A stretch of 64,000 nt of DNA from assembly GCF_006636215.1 (NCBI RefSeq), contig NZ_VIFM01000025.1, positions 1 to 64,000 on the forward strand, given 5' to 3'. A program made the position numbers and the translations under genes. This stretch comes from Myxococcus llanfairpwllgwyngyllgogerychwyrndrobwllllantysiliogogogochensis. GTDB taxonomy: Bacteria; Myxococcota; Myxococcia; Myxococcales; Myxococcaceae. Below the pieces are notes generated by a model that was not told where the DNA came from, did no database searches, and saw only the letters and a program-made list of their open reading frames with translations. Positions 35,768 to 44,531 of this stretch are shown here, one piece after another. Each line of letters begins with the position of its first letter. Position 1 is the first letter of the stretch.

Positions 35768-36817
35768 TCACCCCGGCGGAGGTGTCTTCAGCGGAAGCCG
35801 GACCTGGAAGGACGTGCGCCCGGGCTTCGACTCCACGCGCACGTCGCCGTGGTGTCGGTCCACGACGACTCGGCGGGTGATGTCCAGGCCCAGGCCGGTG
35901 CCGTGGCCCATGGGCTTGGTCGTGAAGAAGGGCTCCCAGATGCGCGGCAGCAGCTCCGGCGGTACTCCGGGCCCGTCATCCACCACCTCCACGAGCAGGA
36001 AGTCACCGTCCTTCGCGGTGCGCACGGTGAGGTGGCCCTTGCCGCCCATGGCGTCGATGGCGTTGTCGACGAGGTTGGTCCACACGTGGTTGAGCATGCC
36101 GGGCAGGGCCTGGACGCGTGGCAGGTCGCGGTCGTACTCGCGCTTCACCTCGACGCCGTGCTTCAGCTTGTAGTTGAGGAGCAGCAGCGTGTTCTCCAGG
36201 CCCTCGTGGACGTCCACGGGTTCGAGCTGCTCCTTGCCCGCATGGGTATAGGACTTCACCGCGCCGGCCAGCTCCGCCAGGCGCGTGGTGCTCTGCTTCA
36301 CCTCCGCGAGCAGTGCCCGCGTGCGCACCATCGCCTCAAGCCACGCGAGCGCGTCCGGCAGCGCGTCGGCGGGAAGGGCCTGGGCCAGCGCCTCCAGCTT
36401 CTCCTGTCCGATGGCCGCGTCGAGCAGCGTGGGCGAGAGGTCCCACGCGTTCACCACGCCGCGTTCATCCATCCACGTCGCGAGCGCGTCCTCCGCGTCA
36501 CCTCGGGTCAGCGGGTCCAGGTCCCGCGTGGCGCCCCGGCCCTGGCTCTGCCGGCACGTGCGCAGGAGCAGCACGCGTTGCTCCTCCGTCAGCTTCCAGC
36601 GCTCCAGCGCGAGGGACAGGTCCTCCTGCGCGTCCATGGCCAGGGTGAGCTGCTCGGTGGCGCGGCGGCCCGCGGAGGCGGGGTTGTTCATCTCGTGCGC
36701 CAGCCCCGCCGCATGGCGGCCCAGCGCGGCCAGCTTCTCCTGGCGCAGCAGCGTGCCTTCCAGGCATCGCAGACGCTCCTGGGGCTCCTTCACGTCCGCG
36801 GACACGTCACACCTCAC
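35768..36817 (-). CDS. soluble histidine kinase, paralog without a cNMP domain
   Basis: A 349-residue kinase of the same family as the two neighbours but with no N-terminal sensor fold. It begins directly with the HisKA helix. H41 (AAGLAHEMNNP) is the phospho-acceptor. The middle domain (DAEDALATWMDERGVVNAWDL) and the HATPase (DNAIDAM, DDGPGVP, GTGLGLDI) follow. The start is a GTG at 36817, overlapping the stop of the upstream flavoprotein by 11 bp, so both are on one message. It likely phosphorylates the receiver domain fused to that flavoprotein (inference). Confidence 0.86.
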   Translation of the reverse strand: MRCDVSADVKEPQERLRCLEGTLLRQEKLAALGRHAAGLAHEMNNPASAGRRATEQLTLAMDAQEDLSLALERWKLTEEQRVLLLRTCRQSQGRGATRDLDPLTRGDAEDALATWMDERGVVNAWDLSPTLLDAAIGQEKLEALAQALPADALPDALAWLEAMVRTRALLAEVKQSTTRLAELAGAVKSYTHAGKEQLEPVDVHEGLENTLLLLNYKLKHGVEVKREYDRDLPRVQALPGMLNHVWTNLVDNAIDAMGGKGHLTVRTAKDGDFLLVEVVDDGPGVPPELLPRIWEPFFTTKPMGHGTGLGLDITRRVVVDRHHGDVRVESKPGRTSFQVRLPLKTPPPG

Positions 36818-38468
36818 TCAGGTATTGGTGGATGAAGGAGATGGCGATGGAGCCCTCGCCCACGCCGGACGCCACGCGCTTGATGGACGCATGGCGCACG
36901 TCGCCCGCGGCGAAGATGCCCGGCACGCTCGTCTCCAGGAGGAACGGTGGGCGGTCCGGCTTCCAGCCCTTGGGGCGCTGGCCTCCGGGCATCAGGTCCG
37001 GTCCGGTGAGGACGTAGCCGCGCGCGTCCCGGGCCACCAGTCCGTCCAGCCACTCCGTCCTGGGCACGGCGCCAATCATCACGAACAGCGTGGTGGCGGG
37101 CACGGTGCGCTCGGGTTGTCCCCGCGTGGCCAGGGCGAGGCGCTCCAGGTGGGCGCCGCCCTCCACGCGCGTCACCTCGGTGTCGAGCAGCACGGTGACG
37201 TTGAGCAGGGAGCGCACCTGTTCGACGAGGTAGTGGGACATGCCCCGCTCCAGCGAGTCGCCGCGCACCACCAGCGTCACCTGCCGGGCGAACTGCGCGA
37301 AGTAGAGCGCGGCCTGTCCCGCCGAGTTGGCGCCGCCGATGATGTAGACGTCCTCTTCCTTGCAGGACACCGCCTCCGTGCGCGACGAGCCGTAGTAGAC
37401 GCCCGCGCCGGTGAGCGCCTCCATGCCGGGGGTCTCCAGCTTCTTCCATTGAACGCCCATTGCGAGCAGCAGCGCGTGACAGCTCAGCTCCGTCCCATCC
37501 GCCAGCGTGACGATGCGGTACGGGTCCTCCACGCGCAGGCCGCTCACCTCCTGGGGCGTGAGGATTTCCACGCCGAAACGCGCCGCCTGCGCCACCGCGC
37601 GCCGGGTCAGGTCTCCGCCGCTCAGGCCCGCCGGGAAGCCCAGGTAGTTCTCGATGCGCGAGCTGGTGCCCGCCTGTCCGCCCGGTGCGCTGCGCTCCAC
37701 CATGACGGTGCTCAGGCCCTCGGAGGCCCCGTACACGGCGGCGGCGAGCCCCGCGGGTCCTCCACCGATGATGACCAGATCGTAGAAGGGCTTGGTGGCG
37801 CGGACCTTCAGGCCGATGCGCTCGGCCACCTCCAGCGTGGAAGGCCCCATCAGCCGCGTGCCGTCCGGGAAGAGGACCAGGGGCAGCTTCTCCACGGCCG
37901 CGCCGCCGGCCTGGGCCAGCAGCAGCCGGCCCTCGTCGCTGACCTCCACGTCGAGCCACTGGTAGGGCACCTGGTTGCTGCCCAGGAAGTCCCGCAGCGC
38001 ATGGGAGCGAGGCGCCCAGCGGTTGCCCAGCACGCGGATGCCCTCGAACGTCGGAGGGTGGTGCGCCCACCACTCCTCGAGCAGGTCGGTCAGCACCGGA
38101 TAGAGGCGCTCCTCGGGAGGCTCCCACGGCTTGAGCAGGTAGTGGTCCAGGTGCACTTCGTTGATGGCGTGGATGGCGGCCTGCGTGTCCGCGTACGCGG
38201 TGAGCAGCACGCGCCGGGCCTCGTCGTAGAGCGCCTTGGCCTGCTCCAGGAACTCCACGCCGGACATGCCTGGCATGCGCTGGTCCACCAGGAAGAGGGC
38301 CACCGGGTCTCCGCGCAGCCGCAGCTGACGCACCGTCTCCAGCGCCGCCTCACCCCGGTCCGCGCTCAGCACGCGGTACTCGCGGCCGTACTGCCGCCGC
38401 AGGTCGCGCTCCACCGCGCGCAGCACTTCCGTGTCGTCGTCCACCGCGAGGATGACGGGCTTGGCCAT
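36807..38468 (-). CDS. receiver domain fused to thioredoxin-reductase-like flavoprotein
   Basis: A 553-residue fusion. Residues 1-125 are a receiver (VDDD at 10-13, phospho-acceptor D62, Lys in LLKPWEP). Residues ~143-215 look like a thioredoxin/glutaredoxin fold, but the CPYC position reads WAPRS. Residues ~228-553 are a TrxB-like FAD/NAD(P) module (GGGPAG 235-240, IGGANSAGQAA, FAAGDVRH). The CxxC redox pair of thioredoxin reductases is absent (YYGSSRTE), so it cannot be a normal reductase. Phosphorylation by the co-transcribed kinase probably gates an NAD(P)H-flavin reaction. Start 38468 begins MAKPVILAVDDD. Confidence 0.87.
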   Translation of the reverse strand: MAKPVILAVDDDTEVLRAVERDLRRQYGREYRVLSADRGEAALETVRQLRLRGDPVALFLVDQRMPGMSGVEFLEQAKALYDEARRVLLTAYADTQAAIHAINEVHLDHYLLKPWEPPEERLYPVLTDLLEEWWAHHPPTFEGIRVLGNRWAPRSHALRDFLGSNQVPYQWLDVEVSDEGRLLLAQAGGAAVEKLPLVLFPDGTRLMGPSTLEVAERIGLKVRATKPFYDLVIIGGGPAGLAAAVYGASEGLSTVMVERSAPGGQAGTSSRIENYLGFPAGLSGGDLTRRAVAQAARFGVEILTPQEVSGLRVEDPYRIVTLADGTELSCHALLLAMGVQWKKLETPGMEALTGAGVYYGSSRTEAVSCKEEDVYIIGGANSAGQAALYFAQFARQVTLVVRGDSLERGMSHYLVEQVRSLLNVTVLLDTEVTRVEGGAHLERLALATRGQPERTVPATTLFVMIGAVPRTEWLDGLVARDARGYVLTGPDLMPGGQRPKGWKPDRPPFLLETSVPGIFAAGDVRHASIKRVASGVGEGSIAISFIHQYLSEV

Positions 38469-38520
38469 GCGGTTCGCTCCCCTTGGGAGAGAACGCACCG
38501 GACAGCGCAGGTCCTCCAGG

Positions 38521-38550
38521 CGGGCGGACGGGCCGTGCGCGGGCCGCCCG
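38521..38550 (-). terminator. hairpin after the lipoprotein operon
   Basis: CGGGCGG (38521-38527) pairs with CCGCCCG (38544-38550). It is downstream of the last lipoprotein gene on the minus strand and just before the flavoprotein gene. The short stem and GC-only loop make it a weak candidate terminator. Confidence 0.35.
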
Positions 38551-38584
38551 GAGCCCTGGCGTCAGCGAGCGCCCGCGAGGCGGG

Positions 38585-40630
38585 CTACGGCGGGCACGTG
38601 GCCGCCTCGTCGTTTCTATCGATGACGCGCTCGTCGAGGGCGCCCGTGTGGACGGCCTCCGCGAGCAGGGTGGCCCGACACGAGGGGAGCCACGTGTTGC
38701 CGGTGACCATGAAGCCGACGCGGACCTGGGCCAGGGAGTCGAGCCGGAGCTCCGTGAGGCTGGGATTGTCCCGGACCGTCAGGCCGTCCACCTCTCGCAG
38801 GCCCTTCAGCCCGACGAGGGTCGGCAGGTTCGTGTTCCCATCCGCGTAGAGGTTGCTGGCGATGGTCAGTCGCTCCAGGCCCGACAGGTCCATCAGGGAC
38901 CGGTTGTTGGTGATGACCAGCTCGCCGCGGATGCTCTGGAGGGAGCCCAGCTCCGTGACTTGATACAGCCTCGGATTTCCGATGACGCGGAAGTAGGGCC
39001 CCACGTCCCGCAAGGCCCGCATGGGGCCGAGGACGGACAGGTTGTTGTTGTTCTCGATGGTGAAGCCCCCCACCCGGGAGAAGTTGGGCAGCTCCAGGCG
39101 CTTGAGCTGAGGGTTTCCCGACACCACGAACTCCCGGCCGACGGTCTGGAGGTTCTCCAGCAGGGCGGTGTCTTCCAGCGCCTCATTGCGGACGAGGGAG
39201 GCGTCACCCGGGATGGTCCGCAGCTTGCGCAGCCCGGCCAGCGAAAGGAGCGAGGGATTGTCGACGATGTGGAGGGCCCCGACGAGGGCGACCTGCGGCA
39301 GTGGAACGTCTCTCAGCGCTGGGTTGCCCGTGATTCTCACGGTGCCCGTGATGCTCTCGACGAAACTGAAGGTCCCCGCGCCTTCGAGGATGGCGTTGTC
39401 CGTGATTTCAAGGCCCTGTCGAGGGGTGAGGGCGCCCGTCCCCGCCAGGGAGAACAACCGGGCGTTCTGCTCCACCCTCAGGCTCCGGCCCACCTGGACT
39501 GCGCGGCTCGGGGGGAAGGAGGCGGGGCCGAACATCAGCGAGTTCAGTTGCGGATTGCGGGCGATGACCACGTCATCCCGGACGAAGCGAAGCCCCGTGA
39601 GCGCCACGCGCACGAGCAGCGGGTTGTCGTGGATGTCCACGGAGCCTTCGACGAACTCCAGCCCGGGGAGCACCACCTCCGTGGCCACCTGCGAGGAGAT
39701 GATGAGCCCTCCTCGGATGTGGGAGATGTTCTGGAGCGCGGCGACGTCCGTGGCGTCGAGCAGTTCGTAGGTGCCGTCATGGGTGGCGGCGGACCGGCAT
39801 GCGTACTGCCGGCCCAGGACCTCCAGTTCCTCCAACACCAGACTCCCGTCCTCGTCTCCGCCGTAGGCCACGGCCACGCCGCCAGCGATGCAGTTCACGC
39901 CGGGCGCCTCCGCGTGCTGGCGTGTCAGGATGCTCCCCGGCGGTCTGCAGATGCGGGTGGAGGCGCGAAGCTCGTCGTCGTCGAGGGTGCCGTCCTGGTC
40001 CAGGTCGGGTCCGGACTCCACGGCGTAGACGTCCGAGGAGCCGCATTCACTGTCCTCGCGCGTCCCGAGCCCCACCACGCGCGTGAGCACCGTGTCCGGC
40101 TCCTGGCAGCCGTAGACCGCGCGGGTGATTTCGTCGTCGGACAGGATGCCGTCCTGGTTCGTGTCGTTGCCCGCGTGAGTCAGTTGGCCGCCCAGCGGAC
40201 ACGCCTCGCCCCGGGGCTCGCTCCGCGTGCGCACCAAGACCCCTGGGAAGGTCGTGGCGCAGACGTACTCCTCGGCCGTCACCTCGGTGTCGCCGAGCAC
40301 GCCATCCAGGTCGGTGTCGATGCCCGACTCCACCCGGCGACCGCCGTGCTCGCAATGCGTGCCCGCCGGCTCCTCCCGCGTGCGCTGCACGACTCGTGGG
40401 GGCGCCTTGTCGCAGAAGTACTGGATGTTGTCCGCCTCGTCGTCGGACAGAAGCCCATCGTCATTCGCGTCCGGGCCCGCGAGCATCGCCTCCCCGCCAT
40501 GCTCGCAGTGCTCGCCCGCGGGCTCCGGCTCCTTGCGTATCAGCGTCGCGTGGGGTTCGAGGAAGTCGCCGAGGCGAATCGCATCGCAGCCCCCCAGCAA
40601 GAAGAGCGGAACAACCCAGGTCCATCGCAT
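38585..40630 (-). CDS. lipoprotein C: Cys-bracketed EF-hand-like repeats plus receptor-L/LRR-like region
   Basis: A 681-residue lipoprotein: MRWTWVVPLFLLGGC, cleavage before Cys15. Residues ~25-255 hold five units of the form C-x2-GG...D-x-[ND]-x-DG-x-L-x3-E...C (for example DANDDGLLSDDE and DTNQDGILSDDE), which resemble calcium-binding EF loops (DUF7151-like). The remaining ~420 residues are short repeats of the receptor-L/leucine-rich type (G-x-L-x-I-x-x-N-x-x-L). It is the third of three tandem paralogs behind a sigma/anti-sigma/caspase set. It is probably a surface-exposed binding protein whose shape depends on calcium. Confidence 0.82.
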   Translation of the reverse strand: MRWTWVVPLFLLGGCDAIRLGDFLEPHATLIRKEPEPAGEHCEHGGEAMLAGPDANDDGLLSDDEADNIQYFCDKAPPRVVQRTREEPAGTHCEHGGRRVESGIDTDLDGVLGDTEVTAEEYVCATTFPGVLVRTRSEPRGEACPLGGQLTHAGNDTNQDGILSDDEITRAVYGCQEPDTVLTRVVGLGTREDSECGSSDVYAVESGPDLDQDGTLDDDELRASTRICRPPGSILTRQHAEAPGVNCIAGGVAVAYGGDEDGSLVLEELEVLGRQYACRSAATHDGTYELLDATDVAALQNISHIRGGLIISSQVATEVVLPGLEFVEGSVDIHDNPLLVRVALTGLRFVRDDVVIARNPQLNSLMFGPASFPPSRAVQVGRSLRVEQNARLFSLAGTGALTPRQGLEITDNAILEGAGTFSFVESITGTVRITGNPALRDVPLPQVALVGALHIVDNPSLLSLAGLRKLRTIPGDASLVRNEALEDTALLENLQTVGREFVVSGNPQLKRLELPNFSRVGGFTIENNNNLSVLGPMRALRDVGPYFRVIGNPRLYQVTELGSLQSIRGELVITNNRSLMDLSGLERLTIASNLYADGNTNLPTLVGLKGLREVDGLTVRDNPSLTELRLDSLAQVRVGFMVTGNTWLPSCRATLLAEAVHTGALDERVIDRNDEAATCPP

Positions 40631-40683
40631 CGGAGTTCCTCTTGGTCGCTTCTCGTCGCGCGCGCTGTCCCCACCAGATGGAC

Positions 40684-42573
40684 TCATGGGCAGGTGGCCT
40701 GGTCGTCGTTGTCCGCCACGAAGAGCACGCCGGGAGTGCCTGTGTAGGCGCGCCCCACGAACTCGAGGACATGACAGGTGGGAAGCCGCGGGTTGCGCTG
40801 GGCGGACAGGTAGCTGGACACCTCCTGCACCGTGTCCAACCCCAGGCGGGTCAGGTTGGCGTTGTCCTCCACCATCAGCGATTCGATGGTGCGCAGCTTC
40901 GCGAGCTCACCCAGGTTGCCGAGCGCGTCGCAGCGCCGCACCGAGAGCCCCCGCAGGTGTTCCAGGTTCGCCAGCCCATGTAGCGCGGTCAGCTTGGGAT
41001 TGTTGTCGAGAGAGAGCCAGGGCCCGTTCACGAGTGGAATCAGGCCCCCCAGGGTCTTGAGCTCCGGGAGGGAGTCCACCGAGATGCCCGTCGCCACGCT
41101 CCGCAGCTCGGGCAGGTCCCCCCACACCGTCATCGCGTCGTTGCGGGCGAAGGTGATGCTCCCCGCATGCCGGAGCGAGAAGAGACCGTAGGAGTTGAGC
41201 ATCCCCGCGTTCTCGCTCACCTCCAGCTCGCCGGAGACGACCTGGAGTGACGACAGTCCCATGAGGTTCGGCAGTTGGGGGTTGCCCTTCACCCGCAGGT
41301 TTCCACCCACGGACTCCAGCTTCGTCCCCCCGAGCGTGACCAGGTGGGTGTTGCCCTCGATGACGACGTCCCCGGCCACTCGCACCAGGTTGGGCAGGGG
41401 CAGCCTCGGAAGCGTGCCGTGAGCGCTGATGGTCAACGCTCCCTCGAGGAACTGGATGGAATGCAGCCCCGGGCTCTCGGGCGCGTGCGTGAGCGCCGCG
41501 TTGCCTTTCAGGAGCACGCCGCCGCGAGGAACCACGAACCGGAGGCCGTCCAGGCTCGTCAGCCGGGCGTTGGACTCGACGGCCAGATTCGTGGTCACCC
41601 ACAGTTTCTCGCCGCTCGCGCCGCCGACCTCCAGCGTCTCCAGCATGTCGTTGCCGCGAATCTCCAGCCCCTGTCCGACGAAGCGCAAGCCGGGCAACTG
41701 CATGCGCGTCAGGGAGGGATTGCCTTCGATGACCACGGCGCCATCGACGACCTCCAGTGAGGGCACCCTCACCTGGGAAAGCGACGGACCGCCGCCCCGG
41801 AACTGGAGGGTGCCTCGGATGCGGCCGATGCCCTGGAGCACGGCGAGGTCCGTGTCGTTCCGCACCAGGAAGTCGCCCTCGAAGGTGTTCCGGTCCCGGC
41901 AGATGAAGCTGGAGGCGAGGACCTCCGAGGCGTCCAACACCCTGTCGGTGTTCTGGTCCATGCCCGCGAAGACGCGAGTCCCGCCCGCCGCGCACTTCTC
42001 ACCCGCCGGCTCCCAGTCCAGCTCCACCAGGAGCTGGGGCTCCTGCGCGCAGAGGGTGAGGGTGGTCCGCACCTCGTCGTCGTCGAGGTTCTTGTCGCCG
42101 TTCTCGTCGGGCCCCGTGTCGACGAGGGTGAGCCTGGTGGGCTCGGGGCAGGAACTCGGGGGCGGCTCGGGGATGCGCACGCGGGAGAGGATGGGCGCGT
42201 CGGAGACCTTCCAGCAGGTGTACACCTCGCGGGCGACCTCCTCCGGGTCCAATGTGTGGTTCCCGTTCGCATCGTGCCCGGCGCGGGTGACCTGTCCTCC
42301 TCCCAGGCACCGCGTCCCGAAGGGCACCGGCTCCACAATCACCAGCAGGTCGGGGACGATGGCGCACTGGACCTCGGTGCTCGTCACCTCGTCGTCGTCG
42401 AGCACGCTGTTCGCGTTGAGGTCCGTGCCCACGAACATCACCCGTCCTCCCAGGGGACAGCGCTCCCCCGGAGGCTCCACGATGGTGCGGGAGAGCGCGG
42501 GGAACAGCTCGCTCAACCGGAGGGCTTCACAGCCCATCACCAGGGGCAGCAACGCCAGCCATGACCATCTCAT
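40684..42573 (-). CDS. lipoprotein B: degenerate EF-hand-like repeats plus LRR-like region
   Basis: A 629-residue paralog of the two neighbours. Signal peptide MRWSWLALLPLVMGC puts the lipid Cys at 15. It has four Cys-bracketed repeats, but the loop acids are eroded: NANSVLDDDE, NGNHTLDPEE and NTDRVLDASE replace D-x-N-x-DG. Calcium binding is therefore doubtful in this copy, while the disulphide pairs and GG are kept. The C-terminal ~400 residues are receptor-L/LRR-like. The start ATG overlaps the stop of lipoprotein A (ATGA), and the gap to C is 53 bp. Confidence 0.82.
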   Translation of the reverse strand: MRWSWLALLPLVMGCEALRLSELFPALSRTIVEPPGERCPLGGRVMFVGTDLNANSVLDDDEVTSTEVQCAIVPDLLVIVEPVPFGTRCLGGGQVTRAGHDANGNHTLDPEEVAREVYTCWKVSDAPILSRVRIPEPPPSSCPEPTRLTLVDTGPDENGDKNLDDDEVRTTLTLCAQEPQLLVELDWEPAGEKCAAGGTRVFAGMDQNTDRVLDASEVLASSFICRDRNTFEGDFLVRNDTDLAVLQGIGRIRGTLQFRGGGPSLSQVRVPSLEVVDGAVVIEGNPSLTRMQLPGLRFVGQGLEIRGNDMLETLEVGGASGEKLWVTTNLAVESNARLTSLDGLRFVVPRGGVLLKGNAALTHAPESPGLHSIQFLEGALTISAHGTLPRLPLPNLVRVAGDVVIEGNTHLVTLGGTKLESVGGNLRVKGNPQLPNLMGLSSLQVVSGELEVSENAGMLNSYGLFSLRHAGSITFARNDAMTVWGDLPELRSVATGISVDSLPELKTLGGLIPLVNGPWLSLDNNPKLTALHGLANLEHLRGLSVRRCDALGNLGELAKLRTIESLMVEDNANLTRLGLDTVQEVSSYLSAQRNPRLPTCHVLEFVGRAYTGTPGVLFVADNDDQATCP

Positions 42574-44501
42574 CGAGTGCTTCCTTCGGGGGCCCACGCG
42601 CCCTGCGCTGCTATATCGCCGACAGGGAGCACCGGCGTCGCGCAGGTGGCCGTGTCGTCGTTGCCCCGGATGTCGCGCTCCGTTCCGATGAACACCCGGT
42701 CCGCGAAGGTGTTGGCCAGACAGGTGGGCAGCGCCGTGTTCCAGACGATGCCCAGTGTCTGGCGCACTTCCTGGAGGTCGCCCAACCCGAGTCGCTCGAG
42801 CGCGGGATTGGAGTCCACCTTGAGCTTCGTCAGCGACTTGAGGTGTGAGAGCCCATCCAGGTGCTTCAGCGCCGGGTTCCCCGTCACCTCTAACTCCTCC
42901 ATGCTCCGGAGGTTGCCCAGCCCCGACACATCGTTCAGCACGTCGTTCTCCGAGAGCGCCAGTCGCGGCAGGGAGGACAGGGCCGGGAAGGTCCCCAGGT
43001 GCGTCAGCGCCCTGTTGCGCGTCAGGTCGAACCGGCCGTGGATGGCCGTCAGCTGGGGGAAGTCGCAGGCCGTCAGGGCGTCGTTGTCGGCGAGGGACAG
43101 CCAGCTCACGCTGTTCAGCTCGCCCAGCCCCGATGTGGAGACCAGGGCGTCATTGTCCGTCACGTAGAACCCCTCCTGAATCGTCCGGAGTACGGGCAGG
43201 CCCGACAGGTTGGTCAGCGAGCCGTTCTGGCGGAGCGTCAGGGTGTTGCCCACCGTCTCCAGTTGCGTCAACTCCAGCTCGGTCAGCGCCGGGTTCTCAT
43301 TGATGGCGATGGAGCCCCCCACCTGCTTGAGGACGCGGAAGGGCAGTCGGGTCAGCTTCGCGTTGCCGATGACATCGAGCGAGCCGGGCAGCTCCGTGAG
43401 GTTCCACGAGGCAGGGAGGGTGAGCGAGTCGTTGTCGAACAAGGACAGGTTGCCCCGGGGCCTCACGTTCTTCAGCCCATCCAGGCTGGCGAGGCGCGGG
43501 TTCTGCTGCACGGACAAGTCCCGCTCCACCCACAGGGCGCCCTGCTCCGTCGAGCCACCGAGCGTCAGCGTCTCCAGCTCCGGGTTGGCGTAGACGGTGA
43601 TGTCGCCGCCCACGAAGCGCAGCCCGTCCATCTCCAGACGCGTCAGGGCCGTGTTGCCGCCCACGTACAGCGGCCCCTCCACCGCGGTGAGCGATGGCAG
43701 GACGAGTTCGGCCAGCGCGGTGTCCTGGATGTTCAGCGAGCCCTGGATGCGGGAGAGGGTGCGCAGCACCTCCAGGTCCACCGCGTCGCGCAGATAGTAG
43801 TCGCCGGTGAACGTGTTTTCGGAGAGGCACACGTAGGTGCGCGTGGCCACCTCGGAGTCCTCGAGTGTGCCGTTGCCGTTCGTATCGGTGCCCACATTGA
43901 GGCGGGTGCCACCGGAGGCGCAGCGGGCTCCGGGCGGCTCGGGTTGCGGGCGCACGCGGACCATCGACGCGGGAGCGCAGACGATGGCTTGCGCGCGGCG
44001 CTCCGTGTCCCCCAGCGCGCCATCGCCATCCAGGTCCGGCCCTGCCTCCAGGAGGGACGTCCCCTCGTCGCAGGCGAGCGGATACGAGTCCAGGTCGCTC
44101 ACGCGGTACACCACGGTGGACGCATCCCGACAGGTGACGACTTCCTGCGTGACTTCCGCGTCCTCCAACTGCCCGTCGCCATTCACGTCCAGGCCCGCGC
44201 GAAAGCGCTGGCCGCCCAACGGGCAGGGTGTCCCCGGAGGAAGCGTCTGCGTCACCACCAGCACTCGCGGCGGTGCCAGGGCACAGTCGTAGGAGGTGCT
44301 GCTCACCTCTGCGTCGTCCAGGACGCCGTCGTCGTCCAGGTCCAGGCCCGTGAGCGTGCGCCGTCCGCCGTGCTCGCAGTTCTCGCCGGAGGGCTCGGGC
44401 TCGAAGCGGGACAGGGGATTGTGCTGACGGACGAGTTGCTCCAGGTCGATTCCGTCACAGCCCACGGTGAGCACGAGCAGCGTCATCCAGACAGGTCGCA
44501 T
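42570..44501 (-). CDS. lipoprotein A: EF-hand-like repeats plus receptor-L/LRR-like region
   Basis: A 643-residue lipoprotein: MRPVWMTLLVLTVGC, Cys15. Four Cys-bracketed units have well-kept acidic loops (DLDDDGVLDDAE, DVNGDGQLEDAE, DLDGDGALGDTE, DTNGNGTLEDSE). They are followed by ~400 residues of receptor-L/LRR-like repeats rich in I-x-x-N-x-x-L. The start is the ATG at 44501, not the GTG one codon earlier, because all three paralogs begin MR-x-x-W. It is 30 bp downstream of the caspase-like gene. As the best-preserved calcium-binding copy it may be the ancestral one. Confidence 0.83.
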   Translation of the reverse strand: MRPVWMTLLVLTVGCDGIDLEQLVRQHNPLSRFEPEPSGENCEHGGRRTLTGLDLDDDGVLDDAEVSSTSYDCALAPPRVLVVTQTLPPGTPCPLGGQRFRAGLDVNGDGQLEDAEVTQEVVTCRDASTVVYRVSDLDSYPLACDEGTSLLEAGPDLDGDGALGDTERRAQAIVCAPASMVRVRPQPEPPGARCASGGTRLNVGTDTNGNGTLEDSEVATRTYVCLSENTFTGDYYLRDAVDLEVLRTLSRIQGSLNIQDTALAELVLPSLTAVEGPLYVGGNTALTRLEMDGLRFVGGDITVYANPELETLTLGGSTEQGALWVERDLSVQQNPRLASLDGLKNVRPRGNLSLFDNDSLTLPASWNLTELPGSLDVIGNAKLTRLPFRVLKQVGGSIAINENPALTELELTQLETVGNTLTLRQNGSLTNLSGLPVLRTIQEGFYVTDNDALVSTSGLGELNSVSWLSLADNDALTACDFPQLTAIHGRFDLTRNRALTHLGTFPALSSLPRLALSENDVLNDVSGLGNLRSMEELEVTGNPALKHLDGLSHLKSLTKLKVDSNPALERLGLGDLQEVRQTLGIVWNTALPTCLANTFADRVFIGTERDIRGNDDTATCATPVLPVGDIAAQGAWAPEGSTR

Positions 44502-44531
44502 CACGAAGGCTCTCCCCCGGGCCGCACGGTG

